Shown here in pieces: positions 4,582-12,088 of a stretch of 24,564 nucleotides of DNA (its first letter is position 1; every line of letters begins with the position of its first letter). The notes beneath the pieces were generated by a model, which was not told where the DNA came from, did not search any database, and worked only from the letters and a program-made list of their open reading frames with translations. The position numbers were made by a program, and so were the translations under genes. This DNA comes from a virus: positions 1-24,564 of the IMG/VR virus record IMGVR_UViG_3300042197_002708; one strand, written 5' to 3'.

Positions 4582-5754
4582 ATGTTTGAAAGTTTTAAAA
4601 ACTGGATGTTTAAAAGCAATCCAGCACAAGTTGTAATCAGCAGAGAAGAAGGCATCACAATTGACACCTTTTCTCCTATCAATTACCGTTTAGCATTTGA
4701 CAAGTTGGAAAGTGTAAACCGCGGAACGTCCATGATTGTGAGCGGTTGCAGTTCTTTGGACTACGATATCAAAGATCAGAAACTAGAAGGTGTTGTAAAA
4801 GGGGTTCGAAAGACTACTTTAGATCGTTTACTAAACTTTCAGCCCAACCCACATCAAAGTAGTTGTGAGTTTCGTAAAAACATCTTTACAGATTATGTTT
4901 TAGAAGGCAACGTGTTTTTGTACTGGGATGGAGCACACCTATACCACCTTCCAGCATCATCTGTTGTAATAGAAACAGATACCAAAACTTTTGTAAAAGC
5001 CTACAACTATAACTCAGAAGTAGACTTTAAACCAACAGAAATCATTCACTTCAAAGACTTGAGTTCAAAGAGTATTTACCGCGGCGACAGCAGACTACAG
5101 AGTGCAGATCGCAACATAAAGATTCTTTATAAAATGCAGAGTTTTCAAGAAGGTTTCTTTGAAAACGGTGCAGTTATGGGTCTGGTTTTAACGTCTGACA
5201 ACACACTTTCTCAAATCGCAAAAGACAGAACAATCTCAAACTGGATTCAAAAGTACAATCCACGCAATGGGGCACGCAAGCCCATGATTTTGGATTCAGG
5301 ATTGAAGCCAGTTAATATTTCACAAGAAACATTTAAAGACATGGACTTTGATAACTCTATCAAAACCCATGACCACAAGATTTTAAAAGCGTTAGGAGTT
5401 CCTCCTGTGTTGTTAGACGGAGGAAACAATGCCAACATTAGTCCTAACTTGAGATTATTTTACCTAGAAACAATAATGCCTATTGTGCAAAGCTATGTTT
5501 CAGGTCTAGAAAGATTTTTTGGATACGATGTTGCGCCTATCACCAGCACCGTGTCCGCCCTGCAGCCAGAGCTTAAAGATGTGGCTGCCTACTACACAAC
5601 ACTAGTAAACGGAGGAGTTTTAACTCCTAACGAGGCTAGAGTTGAACTTCGCTACGAGAAAAAGCCTAATGCAGACGAAGTGCGAATTCCTGCCAATATC
5701 GCAGGATCAGCAAGCAATCCGAGTCAGGGTGGCAGACCAAGCGAAAACCAATAA
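4582..5754 (+). CDS. Portal protein (HK97 type)
   Basis: The portal forms a twelve-subunit ring at one capsid vertex through which DNA enters and leaves, and on which the neck is built. This 390-residue protein has the usual size for the HK97-like group and typical features: STLxRLLNFQPNPHQS-like start of the core (TLDRLLNFQPNPHQSS), DYVLEGNVFLYWDGA, LPASSVVIE, EIIHFKDLSS...YRGDSRLQSA, FFENGA, and the C-terminal ILKALGVPPVLLDGG with FYLETIMPIVQSYVSGLERF. The C-terminus is polar and glycine-rich. A GGGAG Shine-Dalgarno overlaps the stop codon of the upstream gene. It is followed after 10 bases by the protease-capsid gene. Confidence 0.93.
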   Translation: MFESFKNWMFKSNPAQVVISREEGITIDTFSPINYRLAFDKLESVNRGTSMIVSGCSSLDYDIKDQKLEGVVKGVRKTTLDRLLNFQPNPHQSSCEFRKNIFTDYVLEGNVFLYWDGAHLYHLPASSVVIETDTKTFVKAYNYNSEVDFKPTEIIHFKDLSSKSIYRGDSRLQSADRNIKILYKMQSFQEGFFENGAVMGLVLTSDNTLSQIAKDRTISNWIQKYNPRNGARKPMILDSGLKPVNISQETFKDMDFDNSIKTHDHKILKALGVPPVLLDGGNNANISPNLRLFYLETIMPIVQSYVSGLERFFGYDVAPITSTVSALQPELKDVAAYYTTLVNGGVLTPNEARVELRYEKKPNADEVRIPANIAGSASNPSQGGRPSENQ

Positions 5755-5764
5755 AAGGAAAAAG

Positions 5765-7675
5765 ATGGATAAAAATAAAGTACTACGATTGAATAGTGCT
5801 TTTTCCATTAAGAGTGATGCCTCTAGCGATAGTTCTGTTTATGTAGAAGGGTATGCAAGTACTGTAGACGTAGACAGGCAAGGCGACGTTGTCCCTAGTA
5901 GCGTGTGGGAAAAAGGCATCCAAAACTACCTTAGAAATCCAGTTGTTCTAGCTTATCATGACCATAGCCAGCCTATTGGTCGTGTAACAGAACACAAAAC
6001 GGATTCAAAGGGGTTGTGGATTAAAGCCCGTATTAGTTCTGCTGCAAAGCAGTTTGGTTTAATCAAAGACGGTATACTTTCCGCTTTTAGTATTGGGTTC
6101 CGTGTCTTAGACGCAGAATACAATTCAGCAGCTGAAGTATTTGTTATCAAAGAGCTAGAGCTGGTTGAAATTTCCGTTGTTAGTGTACCAGCTAATCAAA
6201 ATAGTTTATTTGAACTATCCAAGGCGTTTGAATCGCCTGAAGAGTATAAACTTTTTAAGGAAAGCTTCACAAAACCCTCAGGTAATAGCCTAGAGCAAAA
6301 AGAAGCAGACACAAGTAAGAAAAAGGAATGGAACATGAATCCAGAAGATATCAAGCAAATGGTTGCAGATGCAGCTAAAGCCGCAGCCGAAGCTCTAGTT
6401 CAAGAGCAAAAAGCCCTTCAAGTCAAAGCACAAAAAGAAGCTGAAGAAAAAGCACTTTTTGAAGCAAAAGTTAAAGAAGCCGTTACAGCCCAGATCCAAA
6501 CAATTGGTACTGGCAGCGAACAGCTCATCAAAGACGTAGAAAAGCGCCTACAAGACGATCATCAAAAGGCCCTAGACGGTCTACATGCTGTGATCAAGGA
6601 AAAGGCTGCTGAACTAGAAGCCATCCAAAAGAGCAAGATGACTTTTGGTGACAAGGACAGCAAAGAAGCTGTAAGTTACCAAGAAAAAGAAAATGCCGTA
6701 ATGCTAAGCAAGGTTCTTGGCCGTAAGGGCTTAGACACCACAAAGTATGGTAAGCGTATTGTAGAAAAGGCTGGTGCTCACGTTCCAGGTGCAGAACCTT
6801 GGGAACTAGAAGTAAGCCTACGCATGGAAGACGAAGTACGTCGTCGCCTAGTAATGGCTCCTCTAATGAGAAGCATTGCAATGCAGACCAACGTAATGAA
6901 GATTCCTGTTAACCCAGAAGCTGGCCTAGCCACATGGGTACAGAATTCTGAGTTTGGTACTTCTGCTTCTGCTGGTGCAGCTCAGACTCATGCTCTAACA
7001 GAAATCACACTAAGCGCCTATAAGGTTGCTACTCGTGAGTATCTAGCTTACGAAGAAGAAGAAGATTCATTACTAGTTCTTCTACCAGTCATTCGTGACG
7101 CAATGATCCGTCGTGTTGCTCGTGCAGTAGACAAGGCCATGATCAACGGAGCCGGTGCAGGTGCTGATCCTGTTAAGGGTGTTGCAATGTACGACGCTAC
7201 TTCAGCTGTAACAGTTGATTCAAGCGCCGCAGTAACCATTGCTAACCTACGTGCTCTACGTAAGGATCTTGGTGCTTGGGGTCTAGACCCTGCCGAGCTA
7301 GTTTATGTTGTTAACACAGAAGTGTACTACAACCTACTAGACGACACCAACTTCCAGACCGTTGACAAGGTTGGTCCTCAGGCTACCTTACTAACTGGTC
7401 AGATCGGTGTTATTGCCAACACTCCAGTAGTTGTAAGCGGCGAGTTCCCTTCAATCGCTGAAGGTGCTGCAACAGCCTCTACCAACATCGCAGCCTTCTG
7501 CTTTGCCCCAGCTAACTTCCTAGCCGGCAACCAGCGTGGTCTACGTGTTGACACCGACGATCTCGTAGAAACACAGCGCCGTGTATTAGTGGCTTCACTA
7601 CGCACAGGCCTAACACAGCTAACCACAAATCTTGGTCCAGCTGTTTCTACCCTACGCTACGTCAACGCAGCTTAA
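5765..7675 (+). CDS. Fused prohead protease, scaffold and major capsid protein (HK97 fold)
   Basis: A single 636-residue protein with three parts. Residues about 20-170 are an HK97-type (U35) prohead protease: VEGYASTVDVDRQGDVV, YHDHSQPIG with His65, SAFSIGFR with Ser109, and LVEISVVSVPAN with Glu135 as the likely third catalytic residue. Residues about 190-310 are an Ala/Glu/Lys-rich coiled coil, matching the scaffolding (delta) domain. From about 320 on is the capsid shell protein (WVQNSEFGTS, INGAGAGADPVKG and the C-terminal DDLVETQRRVLVASLRTG). I start at the ATG at 5765, with an AAAGGA site; the frame is open back to 5642 inside the portal gene. In most phages protease and capsid are separate genes. 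An in-frame start at 6335 would make protease-free product. A double hairpin follows the stop. Confidence 0.93.
   Translation: MDKNKVLRLNSAFSIKSDASSDSSVYVEGYASTVDVDRQGDVVPSSVWEKGIQNYLRNPVVLAYHDHSQPIGRVTEHKTDSKGLWIKARISSAAKQFGLIKDGILSAFSIGFRVLDAEYNSAAEVFVIKELELVEISVVSVPANQNSLFELSKAFESPEEYKLFKESFTKPSGNSLEQKEADTSKKKEWNMNPEDIKQMVADAAKAAAEALVQEQKALQVKAQKEAEEKALFEAKVKEAVTAQIQTIGTGSEQLIKDVEKRLQDDHQKALDGLHAVIKEKAAELEAIQKSKMTFGDKDSKEAVSYQEKENAVMLSKVLGRKGLDTTKYGKRIVEKAGAHVPGAEPWELEVSLRMEDEVRRRLVMAPLMRSIAMQTNVMKIPVNPEAGLATWVQNSEFGTSASAGAAQTHALTEITLSAYKVATREYLAYEEEEDSLLVLLPVIRDAMIRRVARAVDKAMINGAGAGADPVKGVAMYDATSAVTVDSSAAVTIANLRALRKDLGAWGLDPAELVYVVNTEVYYNLLDDTNFQTVDKVGPQATLLTGQIGVIANTPVVVSGEFPSIAEGAATASTNIAAFCFAPANFLAGNQRGLRVDTDDLVETQRRVLVASLRTGLTQLTTNLGPAVSTLRYVNAA
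6323..6337 (+). promoter_or_regulatory. Internal ribosome binding site and in-frame ATG at the scaffold-capsid part
   Basis: AAGGAA (6323-6328) lies 6 bases before an in-frame ATG at 6335-6337 (codon 191, start of MNPEDIKQMV). It sits exactly at the join between the protease domain and the scaffold coiled coil. Starting here would give a 446-residue scaffold-capsid protein without protease. The site is seen in the sequence; its use is inferred. Confidence 0.5.
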
Positions 7676-7680
7676 TAAAC

Positions 7681-7705
7681 CGGGGAGGAAATCCTCCCCG
7701 TTTTT
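7681..7705 (+). terminator. Rho-independent terminator after the capsid gene
   Basis: CGGGGAGGA (7681-7689), loop AA, TCCTCCCCG (7692-7700), then TTTTT. It begins 5 bases after the capsid stop codon (TAA, 7673-7675). A GC-rich stem with a U-run is a standard intrinsic terminator, probably partial, so that capsid mRNA is made in excess over downstream genes. Confidence 0.8.
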
Positions 7706-7733
7706 ATAATGGTTTTAGGAACCATTATAAAAA
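7701..7733 (+). repeat. Second perfect hairpin sharing the terminator's T-run
   Basis: TTTTTATAATGGTT (7701-7714), loop TTAGG, and its exact reverse complement (7720-7733). The U-tract of the terminator is the 5' arm of this 14-bp stem, so an RNA that escapes termination can fold the U-tract into a second structure. It ends 15 bases before the next start codon. Confidence 0.7.
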
Positions 7734-7748
7734 CGACAAGGAGTAATA

Positions 7749-8315
7749 ATGGCAGACTTAGTCACGCTTCAAGAATACAAAAACTATGCGGGAATCACAA
7801 ACCCCAATCAAGATACACAGATTAATTCCATTATTCCCAAGGTTTCAGATTTTGTAAAAACATACTGCAACCGTGCTTTTTTAGAGTATGTAAGCGACCC
7901 TAAAACTGAAGTGTTTGCAGGGGGATTTCGCTATCTACTCAAAGAGTTTCCAGTGGTTCAGGTGCTCAGTTTAGAGTACAGCTCAGACTACGGCAACACT
8001 TATGTAGAGCTGGAAGAGTATGTTTCCTGGGTTTTTGATAATACTACCGGCGAGGTCATCCCCATCGGTAATCTCACAGAATTTGATAAGAAACCCAACA
8101 GCTACAAAGTCACTTACTTTGCAGGGTTTGAAACTCTGCCAGGCGACTTAAAGCTTGCTGTTTTAGATTTGGTTACTTACTACTTACGCAACGATTCAGC
8201 AATTCACAGCACAAAAGCTCCGGGCTCTAATTCAGTGCAGATTGAGTATATTTCTACTACAAACCTGCCCTCACACATCAAGCGTGTTTTAGATTTGTAT
8301 GTAAACTACTATTGA
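7749..8315 (+). CDS. Head-tail connector (adaptor) protein, gp6-like
   Basis: A 188-residue protein of the head-tail connector family that docks under the portal. The start, LVTLQEYKNYAGITNPNQDTQINSIIPKVSDFVKTYCNRAF, is the typical first half of the HK97 gp6/SPP1 gp15-like alpha-helical adaptor, followed by a beta-rich middle (EFPVVQVLSLEYSSDYGNTY, YKVTYFAGFETLPGDLKLAVLDLVTYYL). Position after the capsid gene fits. A strong AAGGAG Shine-Dalgarno lies 6 bases before the ATG. The stop is one base before the next ATG. Confidence 0.85.
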   Translation: MADLVTLQEYKNYAGITNPNQDTQINSIIPKVSDFVKTYCNRAFLEYVSDPKTEVFAGGFRYLLKEFPVVQVLSLEYSSDYGNTYVELEEYVSWVFDNTTGEVIPIGNLTEFDKKPNSYKVTYFAGFETLPGDLKLAVLDLVTYYLRNDSAIHSTKAPGSNSVQIEYISTTNLPSHIKRVLDLYVNYY

Positions 8316-8316
8316 T

Positions 8317-9972
8317 ATGAGTATCCCAGAGTTTAGTGAGACCCTAAAAAAACGGGTTCAAGACAATTATTTACAAAAAGTAAAGCTTGGAAGTCTAGGA
8401 GAAGCCTCAATAAAAGACCTTTCAAATTCTATTTCAGACAGTGATAAATTTAGAGCGGCTTTTGAGGCAGGTACTTCGGGACATGATTCAATTATAACTG
8501 TTGCAGGTCTTAGAGATCTAGGGCAAAAGCTTGCACAAAGTGCACCTAAAGGTGCTTTAAAAATCATGGCTCAAGACCTATTTAATAACTTAGATTTTAA
8601 TCACTTTATTAATTGGTTGGAAACAAAAAGACTTCCTTTAGCAGCAGGAAAAGGCAGCACTACACAGGTAAAAAGACTTACGGACTCCTCTGGAGAAGAG
8701 TACCCAGGTTTAAAACTAGAAAATATTACTCAAAGTAATGCAAAAAAATACTTTGAACAGTACATAGATTTAATACTAACAACACAACGCTATCCAAAAC
8801 AGGTAAGAACAATACAGAGGTTAAAAAAACACATTTCTGAAAATATAGAAGCAGGACACTTAGCGGGTATTTTTAGTTTAAAGTTCAAGCTTGCTTTTGG
8901 TGCTACAATAAATCAGGATGAGTTGGCATCAGCAAAAACTTACAGAGATTTTTCCGTAAAAATAGATGGAGAAAACAAAGAATTTGAAAAGATGCTGACT
9001 GTAGTAATAAGATCTCTTTTAGACGCCGACTATTTGACTAGTAACGTAGTAGATAAAGAAGATCTATTTTTAACTGCAGTAAAGTACGCTCTAGGAGAAA
9101 ATCCAAGACTACAAACAGAACTTCAGTTTGGAAAAGATAACGGAGGTTCTGGTAGTTTGTTAGGAAGTGCAGGAAAGAGTATAAAAAAGCTAATAACAAA
9201 CTTAGCAACTACTCTTCCACAAAACAGAGATCAAAAAATATACTTAAAAGAGTTCATACAGTCTCTAACAGCCCTTCAAAAATCTGTAGAAGAAAGAGCA
9301 AAACAGCTGCAGAATCTTGGTCCTAAATACGAAAAACTTGCAGAAAGTATATTAGAAGACAATAAAACACTGCAGTCTTTTATAACCAGTCCTGGATCTC
9401 CTTCTATAGTACAAGGTATAGAACAAACTATAGCAAGTATTATTAAAAATGGTAAAATTCCAAAAGAAATAAAAACTTCTGTATCTTTAAAAAAGTCCAC
9501 AAAGAAAAAAGATAGTGTATCTTCTAACTTAAATAAGATAATAAAAGATACAGTAAAAAAGGTTAATAGTGCTAAACAAACACTAAAAAAACAAACAGAA
9601 GCCGTACGGATAAAATATCCAAAAATCGAAGCGAAACCAACACCACAAAGTCCCGCCAACCTAGTAGCATTACTAAACGCCAGTTTACGAGACGCCATTG
9701 TAAACAACATGGGAACAGGCAACAGAACTGATGTACTCAACTACAGAACCGGTCGATTTGCAGACAGCGTTGAAGTAAACAGAGTTTCGACCAGCCGTCA
9801 GGGAATGATAACTGCTTTTTATACTTACATGAAAAACCCGTATGCAACCTTTTCGAGAGGTGGGCGTCAGGAGTTTCCTAGGAGTAGAGACCCTAAGACC
9901 TTAATAAGCAAAAGCATCCGTGATGTCGCGCAAACCCTAGTAACCAACCAATTGAGGACTATAAATGTCTAA
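8317..9972 (+). CDS. Neck/head-closure protein with a large N-terminal extension (putative)
   Basis: Residues about 448-551 look like a neck or tail-completion protein (HK97 gp10-like position): VLNYRTGRFADSVEV, ITAFYTYMKNPYATFS and SRDPKTLISKSIRDVA. The preceding 440 residues are unusual for this slot: helical, Lys-rich, containing GHLAGIFSLKFKLAFGATIN, a coiled-coil-like region around residues 310-345 and a Lys-rich linker (SLKKSTKKKDSV). That part is AT-rich and uses mostly AGA arginine codons; around 9600 base and codon use returns to that of the neighbours. I infer a domain fusion. Start is one base after the previous stop with no Shine-Dalgarno, so it is probably coupled. It overlaps the next gene by 8 bases. 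Function of the N-terminal part unknown. Confidence 0.7.
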   Translation: MSIPEFSETLKKRVQDNYLQKVKLGSLGEASIKDLSNSISDSDKFRAAFEAGTSGHDSIITVAGLRDLGQKLAQSAPKGALKIMAQDLFNNLDFNHFINWLETKRLPLAAGKGSTTQVKRLTDSSGEEYPGLKLENITQSNAKKYFEQYIDLILTTQRYPKQVRTIQRLKKHISENIEAGHLAGIFSLKFKLAFGATINQDELASAKTYRDFSVKIDGENKEFEKMLTVVIRSLLDADYLTSNVVDKEDLFLTAVKYALGENPRLQTELQFGKDNGGSGSLLGSAGKSIKKLITNLATTLPQNRDQKIYLKEFIQSLTALQKSVEERAKQLQNLGPKYEKLAESILEDNKTLQSFITSPGSPSIVQGIEQTIASIIKNGKIPKEIKTSVSLKKSTKKKDSVSSNLNKIIKDTVKKVNSAKQTLKKQTEAVRIKYPKIEAKPTPQSPANLVALLNASLRDAIVNNMGTGNRTDVLNYRTGRFADSVEVNRVSTSRQGMITAFYTYMKNPYATFSRGGRQEFPRSRDPKTLISKSIRDVAQTLVTNQLRTINV

Positions 9973-10405
9973 AAGAAGTAGTATTGTAAAAGCCCTCAGT
10001 ACAAATATTGCTAACGAGTTAGACGGAGTAAGTCCCTACAAAACAAACTTGTACAGCAACTGTTTTCCTTACTTAAAGTTCTGGGATGAAGTCTCAAACT
10101 TTCCGTCTGTTTACATAACACCAGGCTCAGAAACTCGTGAGTATTTACCGGGAGACTTTGTTTGGGGCTATCTTAGCCTCAGCTTGAAATTGTACTGCAA
10201 AGGTGATAATAGCCAGCAAGAGTTAGAAGACTTGTTGGAAGATGTAGAGCGCTGTATTGATCTTAACCGTGTGTTGGTTTATGATACAACACAAAATTAC
10301 TCAACAACAGAGATTTTAATCACCAGTATTACAACTGATGAAGGTCTGTTGTCTCCTTATGCAGTAGGAGAAATTAATCTGCAAGTAAGATACGAAGTAA
10401 AATAA
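9965..10405 (+). CDS. Tail terminator / tail completion protein (putative)
   Basis: A 146-residue protein between the neck gene and the tail tube gene, the place where siphophages encode the protein (lambda gpU-like) that caps the finished tail tube and joins it to the head. The sequence fits a small alpha-beta fold: helical start (SIVKALSTNIANELDG), FPSVYITPGSETREYLPGD, strands WGYLSLSLKLYCKG, an acidic helix ELEDLLEDVERCIDL, and strand-rich end GEINLQVRYEVK. A GAGGA site precedes the ATG, which lies inside the end of the neck gene. Assignment rests on position, size and fold pattern. Confidence 0.75.
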   Translation: MSKRSSIVKALSTNIANELDGVSPYKTNLYSNCFPYLKFWDEVSNFPSVYITPGSETREYLPGDFVWGYLSLSLKLYCKGDNSQQELEDLLEDVERCIDLNRVLVYDTTQNYSTTEILITSITTDEGLLSPYAVGEINLQVRYEVK

Positions 10406-10453
10406 AGTCTTTTAATAAACAGATAAAGATCTTGTAAAAAAGAAGACTTTTTT
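10404..10453 (+). terminator. Weak hairpin with T-run before the tail tube gene
   Basis: AAAGTCTT (10404-10411) pairs with AAGACTTT (10443-10450) across a 31-base loop and is followed by TTT. The loop is long and the stem AT-rich, so it may be a weak terminator or a leader structure of the tail tube mRNA. Confidence 0.3.
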
Positions 10454-10473
10454 CGCCAAAAAAGGAAAAAATT

Positions 10474-11625
10474 ATGGCATTAAATCTATTGCGTAATACC
10501 CGAGTATTCTTTACCACAAATGTTAGCGCCACAACAGGTGTGGTAGCGGGTACTGGGTTTACTAATACAAACACCTTTGAGATCCAGGTTCTAGACGGAT
10601 TCTCTTTTACTCAGAATACAACTTCTGAAACAATTACCCTAAATGAAGCAGGTGCAGCACCTAGCCGTGGTCAAAGATCGTTCAATACTGCTCTTGACCC
10701 TGTAGAGTTCACAATGAGCACCTACATTCGTCCAAAGTTTATTGATGCAGAAACAGATCAAATTGTGGCCGAAGAGCGCTGGTTGTGGAACGCTTTTGCT
10801 GGGACTGGAAGCATAGGGGCAGCAGGTGCAGGCTGGACAACTGGATCAGCCAGTTCAGCAGTAGCTTTTGGCAATAGTAACGCTCACCAGTTACAAAAGT
10901 TTGGTATGATACTAGTAGTAGATGGTGCTATTTATATCATCGATAACTGCGCAATGGACCAAGCAACTATCGATTTTGGTATTGATGCAATTGCTACTAT
11001 TGGATGGACCGGTAGAGGCACTACTTTACGTAATATCGAAAACATCACAGTTGGAACAAATGGTGATGGTGATACTACCTTTACTGGTACAGGTCTTTCC
11101 GGCGTAGCAAAGAAAAAAGATACTACAGCAGGGTATTTAGCCAATAAGTTAAGTACAGTAACCGTTTCAGCAGGTATTGGTGGTGGGGGCACTTCTTATT
11201 CAGTACCAGTTACTGGCGGAAGTGTTACTTTTGCAAACAATCTAACCTACTTAACTCCAGCTAACCTTGGTGTTGTTAACGTACCTATTACCTACTTTAC
11301 AGGAACGCGTGCTGTAAGTGGAAACTTAACAGCTTATCTACGTACAGGTGGTTCAAACGATACAGGTGATTTGTTAAAGGATCTACTAACTGGATCTACT
11401 ACAAATATTGAACCAGGCTTCTCTATTACTGTTGCTATCGGTGGATCCACAAACAGCAATCGTGTAGAAATTGCAATGCCTGCAGCCGTACTGCAAATTC
11501 CTACTGTAAATGCAGAACAGGTTGTTTCAACAACAATCAACTTTACAGCTCAAGGTAAGGCAGCCGGCGCTGCATACGACATCGAAGCTGCAAACGAAGC
11601 TTCTGTTACATACTACGCTGCTTAA
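10474..11625 (+). CDS. Major tail tube protein
   Basis: A 383-residue protein expected to stack in hexameric rings to form the tail tube. Seen: FSFTQNTTSETITLNEAGAAPSRGQ followed by NTALDPVEFTMSTYIRP, a pattern common in siphovirus tail tube proteins, an LLVVDGAIYIIDNC-like strand pair (MILVVDGAIYIIDNCA), GWTGRG, and a C-terminal VSTTINFTAQGK. The middle (about residues 185-290) is Gly/Thr/Ser-rich with NNLTYLTPANLGVVN, likely an outward loop or added domain. Gene position after the tail terminator and before the frameshifted chaperones is canonical. AAAGGA Shine-Dalgarno; a GC-rich hairpin follows the stop, fitting a highly expressed gene. Confidence 0.85.
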   Translation: MALNLLRNTRVFFTTNVSATTGVVAGTGFTNTNTFEIQVLDGFSFTQNTTSETITLNEAGAAPSRGQRSFNTALDPVEFTMSTYIRPKFIDAETDQIVAEERWLWNAFAGTGSIGAAGAGWTTGSASSAVAFGNSNAHQLQKFGMILVVDGAIYIIDNCAMDQATIDFGIDAIATIGWTGRGTTLRNIENITVGTNGDGDTTFTGTGLSGVAKKKDTTAGYLANKLSTVTVSAGIGGGGTSYSVPVTGGSVTFANNLTYLTPANLGVVNVPITYFTGTRAVSGNLTAYLRTGGSNDTGDLLKDLLTGSTTNIEPGFSITVAIGGSTNSNRVEIAMPAAVLQIPTVNAEQVVSTTINFTAQGKAAGAAYDIEAANEASVTYYAA

Positions 11626-11630
11626 TTTTT

Positions 11631-11656
11631 AAGGGGAGGAACACCCTCCCCTTGTT
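11631..11656 (+). terminator. Hairpin after the tail tube gene
   Basis: AAGGGGAGG (11631-11639), loop AACA, CCTCCCCTT (11644-11652), then GTTT. The stem is strong but the T-run short, so it is probably a leaky terminator or a 3'-end stabilising structure. It resembles the stem after the capsid gene (GGGGAGG/CCTCCCC in both). Confidence 0.65.
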
Positions 11657-11674
11657 TAATACAAAAGGAAAAAA

Positions 11675-12088
11675 ATGTCAGGAAAAGTTTCTCTTAAGTC
11701 TCTTTTAGTACCTTCAAAGAACATTGAAGTCGAATACCCAGGAATGCCTGGTTTCGTTGTAAGCGTGGCCTTCTTAAGCCGCGAAACACTTCAAAACATT
11801 CGCAAAAAGAGCACAAAAACAAGCTTTAAAAATCGTCAGCCCGTTGAAGAGTTAAATGACGACTTATTCTTAGAGCTTTATGTAAAAGCGTCGGTCTTGG
11901 GCTGGAAAGGCTTAAAAATTGCTTATCTAGAACAGCTTGCACCTATTGATGTAAGTGGTCTAGACAAAGAAGATGAACTAGAGTTTTCAGATGAAAATGC
12001 TTTGTACCTTATGAAGAGCTCATCAAACTTTGACGCCTTTATTTCAGAACAGGTTACAGACCTGGGAAACTTTTCGAAGAACAAATAA
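11675..12088 (+). CDS. Tail assembly chaperone (lambda gpG-like, unshifted product)
   Basis: A 137-residue protein in the place of lambda gpG, between tail tube and tape measure. Such proteins coat the tape measure and recruit tube subunits; they are absent from the finished virion. The body is a helical/beta mix with a Lys-rich start (VSLKSLLVPSKNIEVEYPGM, FLSRETLQNIRKKSTKTSF) and an acidic later part (DKEDELEFSDENALYLMKSS). Near the end, codons CTG GGA AAC place the slippery heptamer GGGAAAC in the correct phase for -1 slippage. AAAGGA Shine-Dalgarno before the ATG. Confidence 0.85.
   Translation: MSGKVSLKSLLVPSKNIEVEYPGMPGFVVSVAFLSRETLQNIRKKSTKTSFKNRQPVEELNDDLFLELYVKASVLGWKGLKIAYLEQLAPIDVSGLDKEDELEFSDENALYLMKSSSNFDAFISEQVTDLGNFSKNK
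12064..12070 (+). promoter_or_regulatory. Programmed -1 frameshift site GGGAAAC
   Basis: The heptamer GGGAAAC is read G GGA AAC in the chaperone frame, the X XXY YYZ arrangement needed for -1 slippage; lambda uses GGGAAAG at the equivalent place. After slippage reading continues CTT TTC GAA in the -1 frame, which is open for 131 codons. The unshifted stop comes only 15 bases later (12086-12088). A 5-bp inverted repeat abuts the site upstream (12050-12064), and no clear downstream structure is visible. Confidence 0.85.

Noticed and set aside
5642-5764. Capsid-protease frame extended into the portal gene
   Set aside because: The extra 41 codons overlap the portal end in another frame and lack a ribosome site, while the ATG at 5765 has AAAGGA and begins the normal protease N-terminus.
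7705-7710. TATAAT as a promoter before the connector gene
   Set aside because: No -35 box at a suitable distance; the bases belong to a perfect hairpin arm.
9276-9740. 154-codon minus-strand ORF inside the neck protein gene
   Set aside because: A hydrophobic shadow of an AT-rich Lys-rich coding frame; no promoter or ribosome site, and it opposes a well-supported gene.
12050-12064. CAGGT/ACCTG dyad as a stimulator of the frameshift
   Set aside because: It lies upstream of the slippery site with 5-bp arms; typical stimulatory structures are downstream, and this could be chance.
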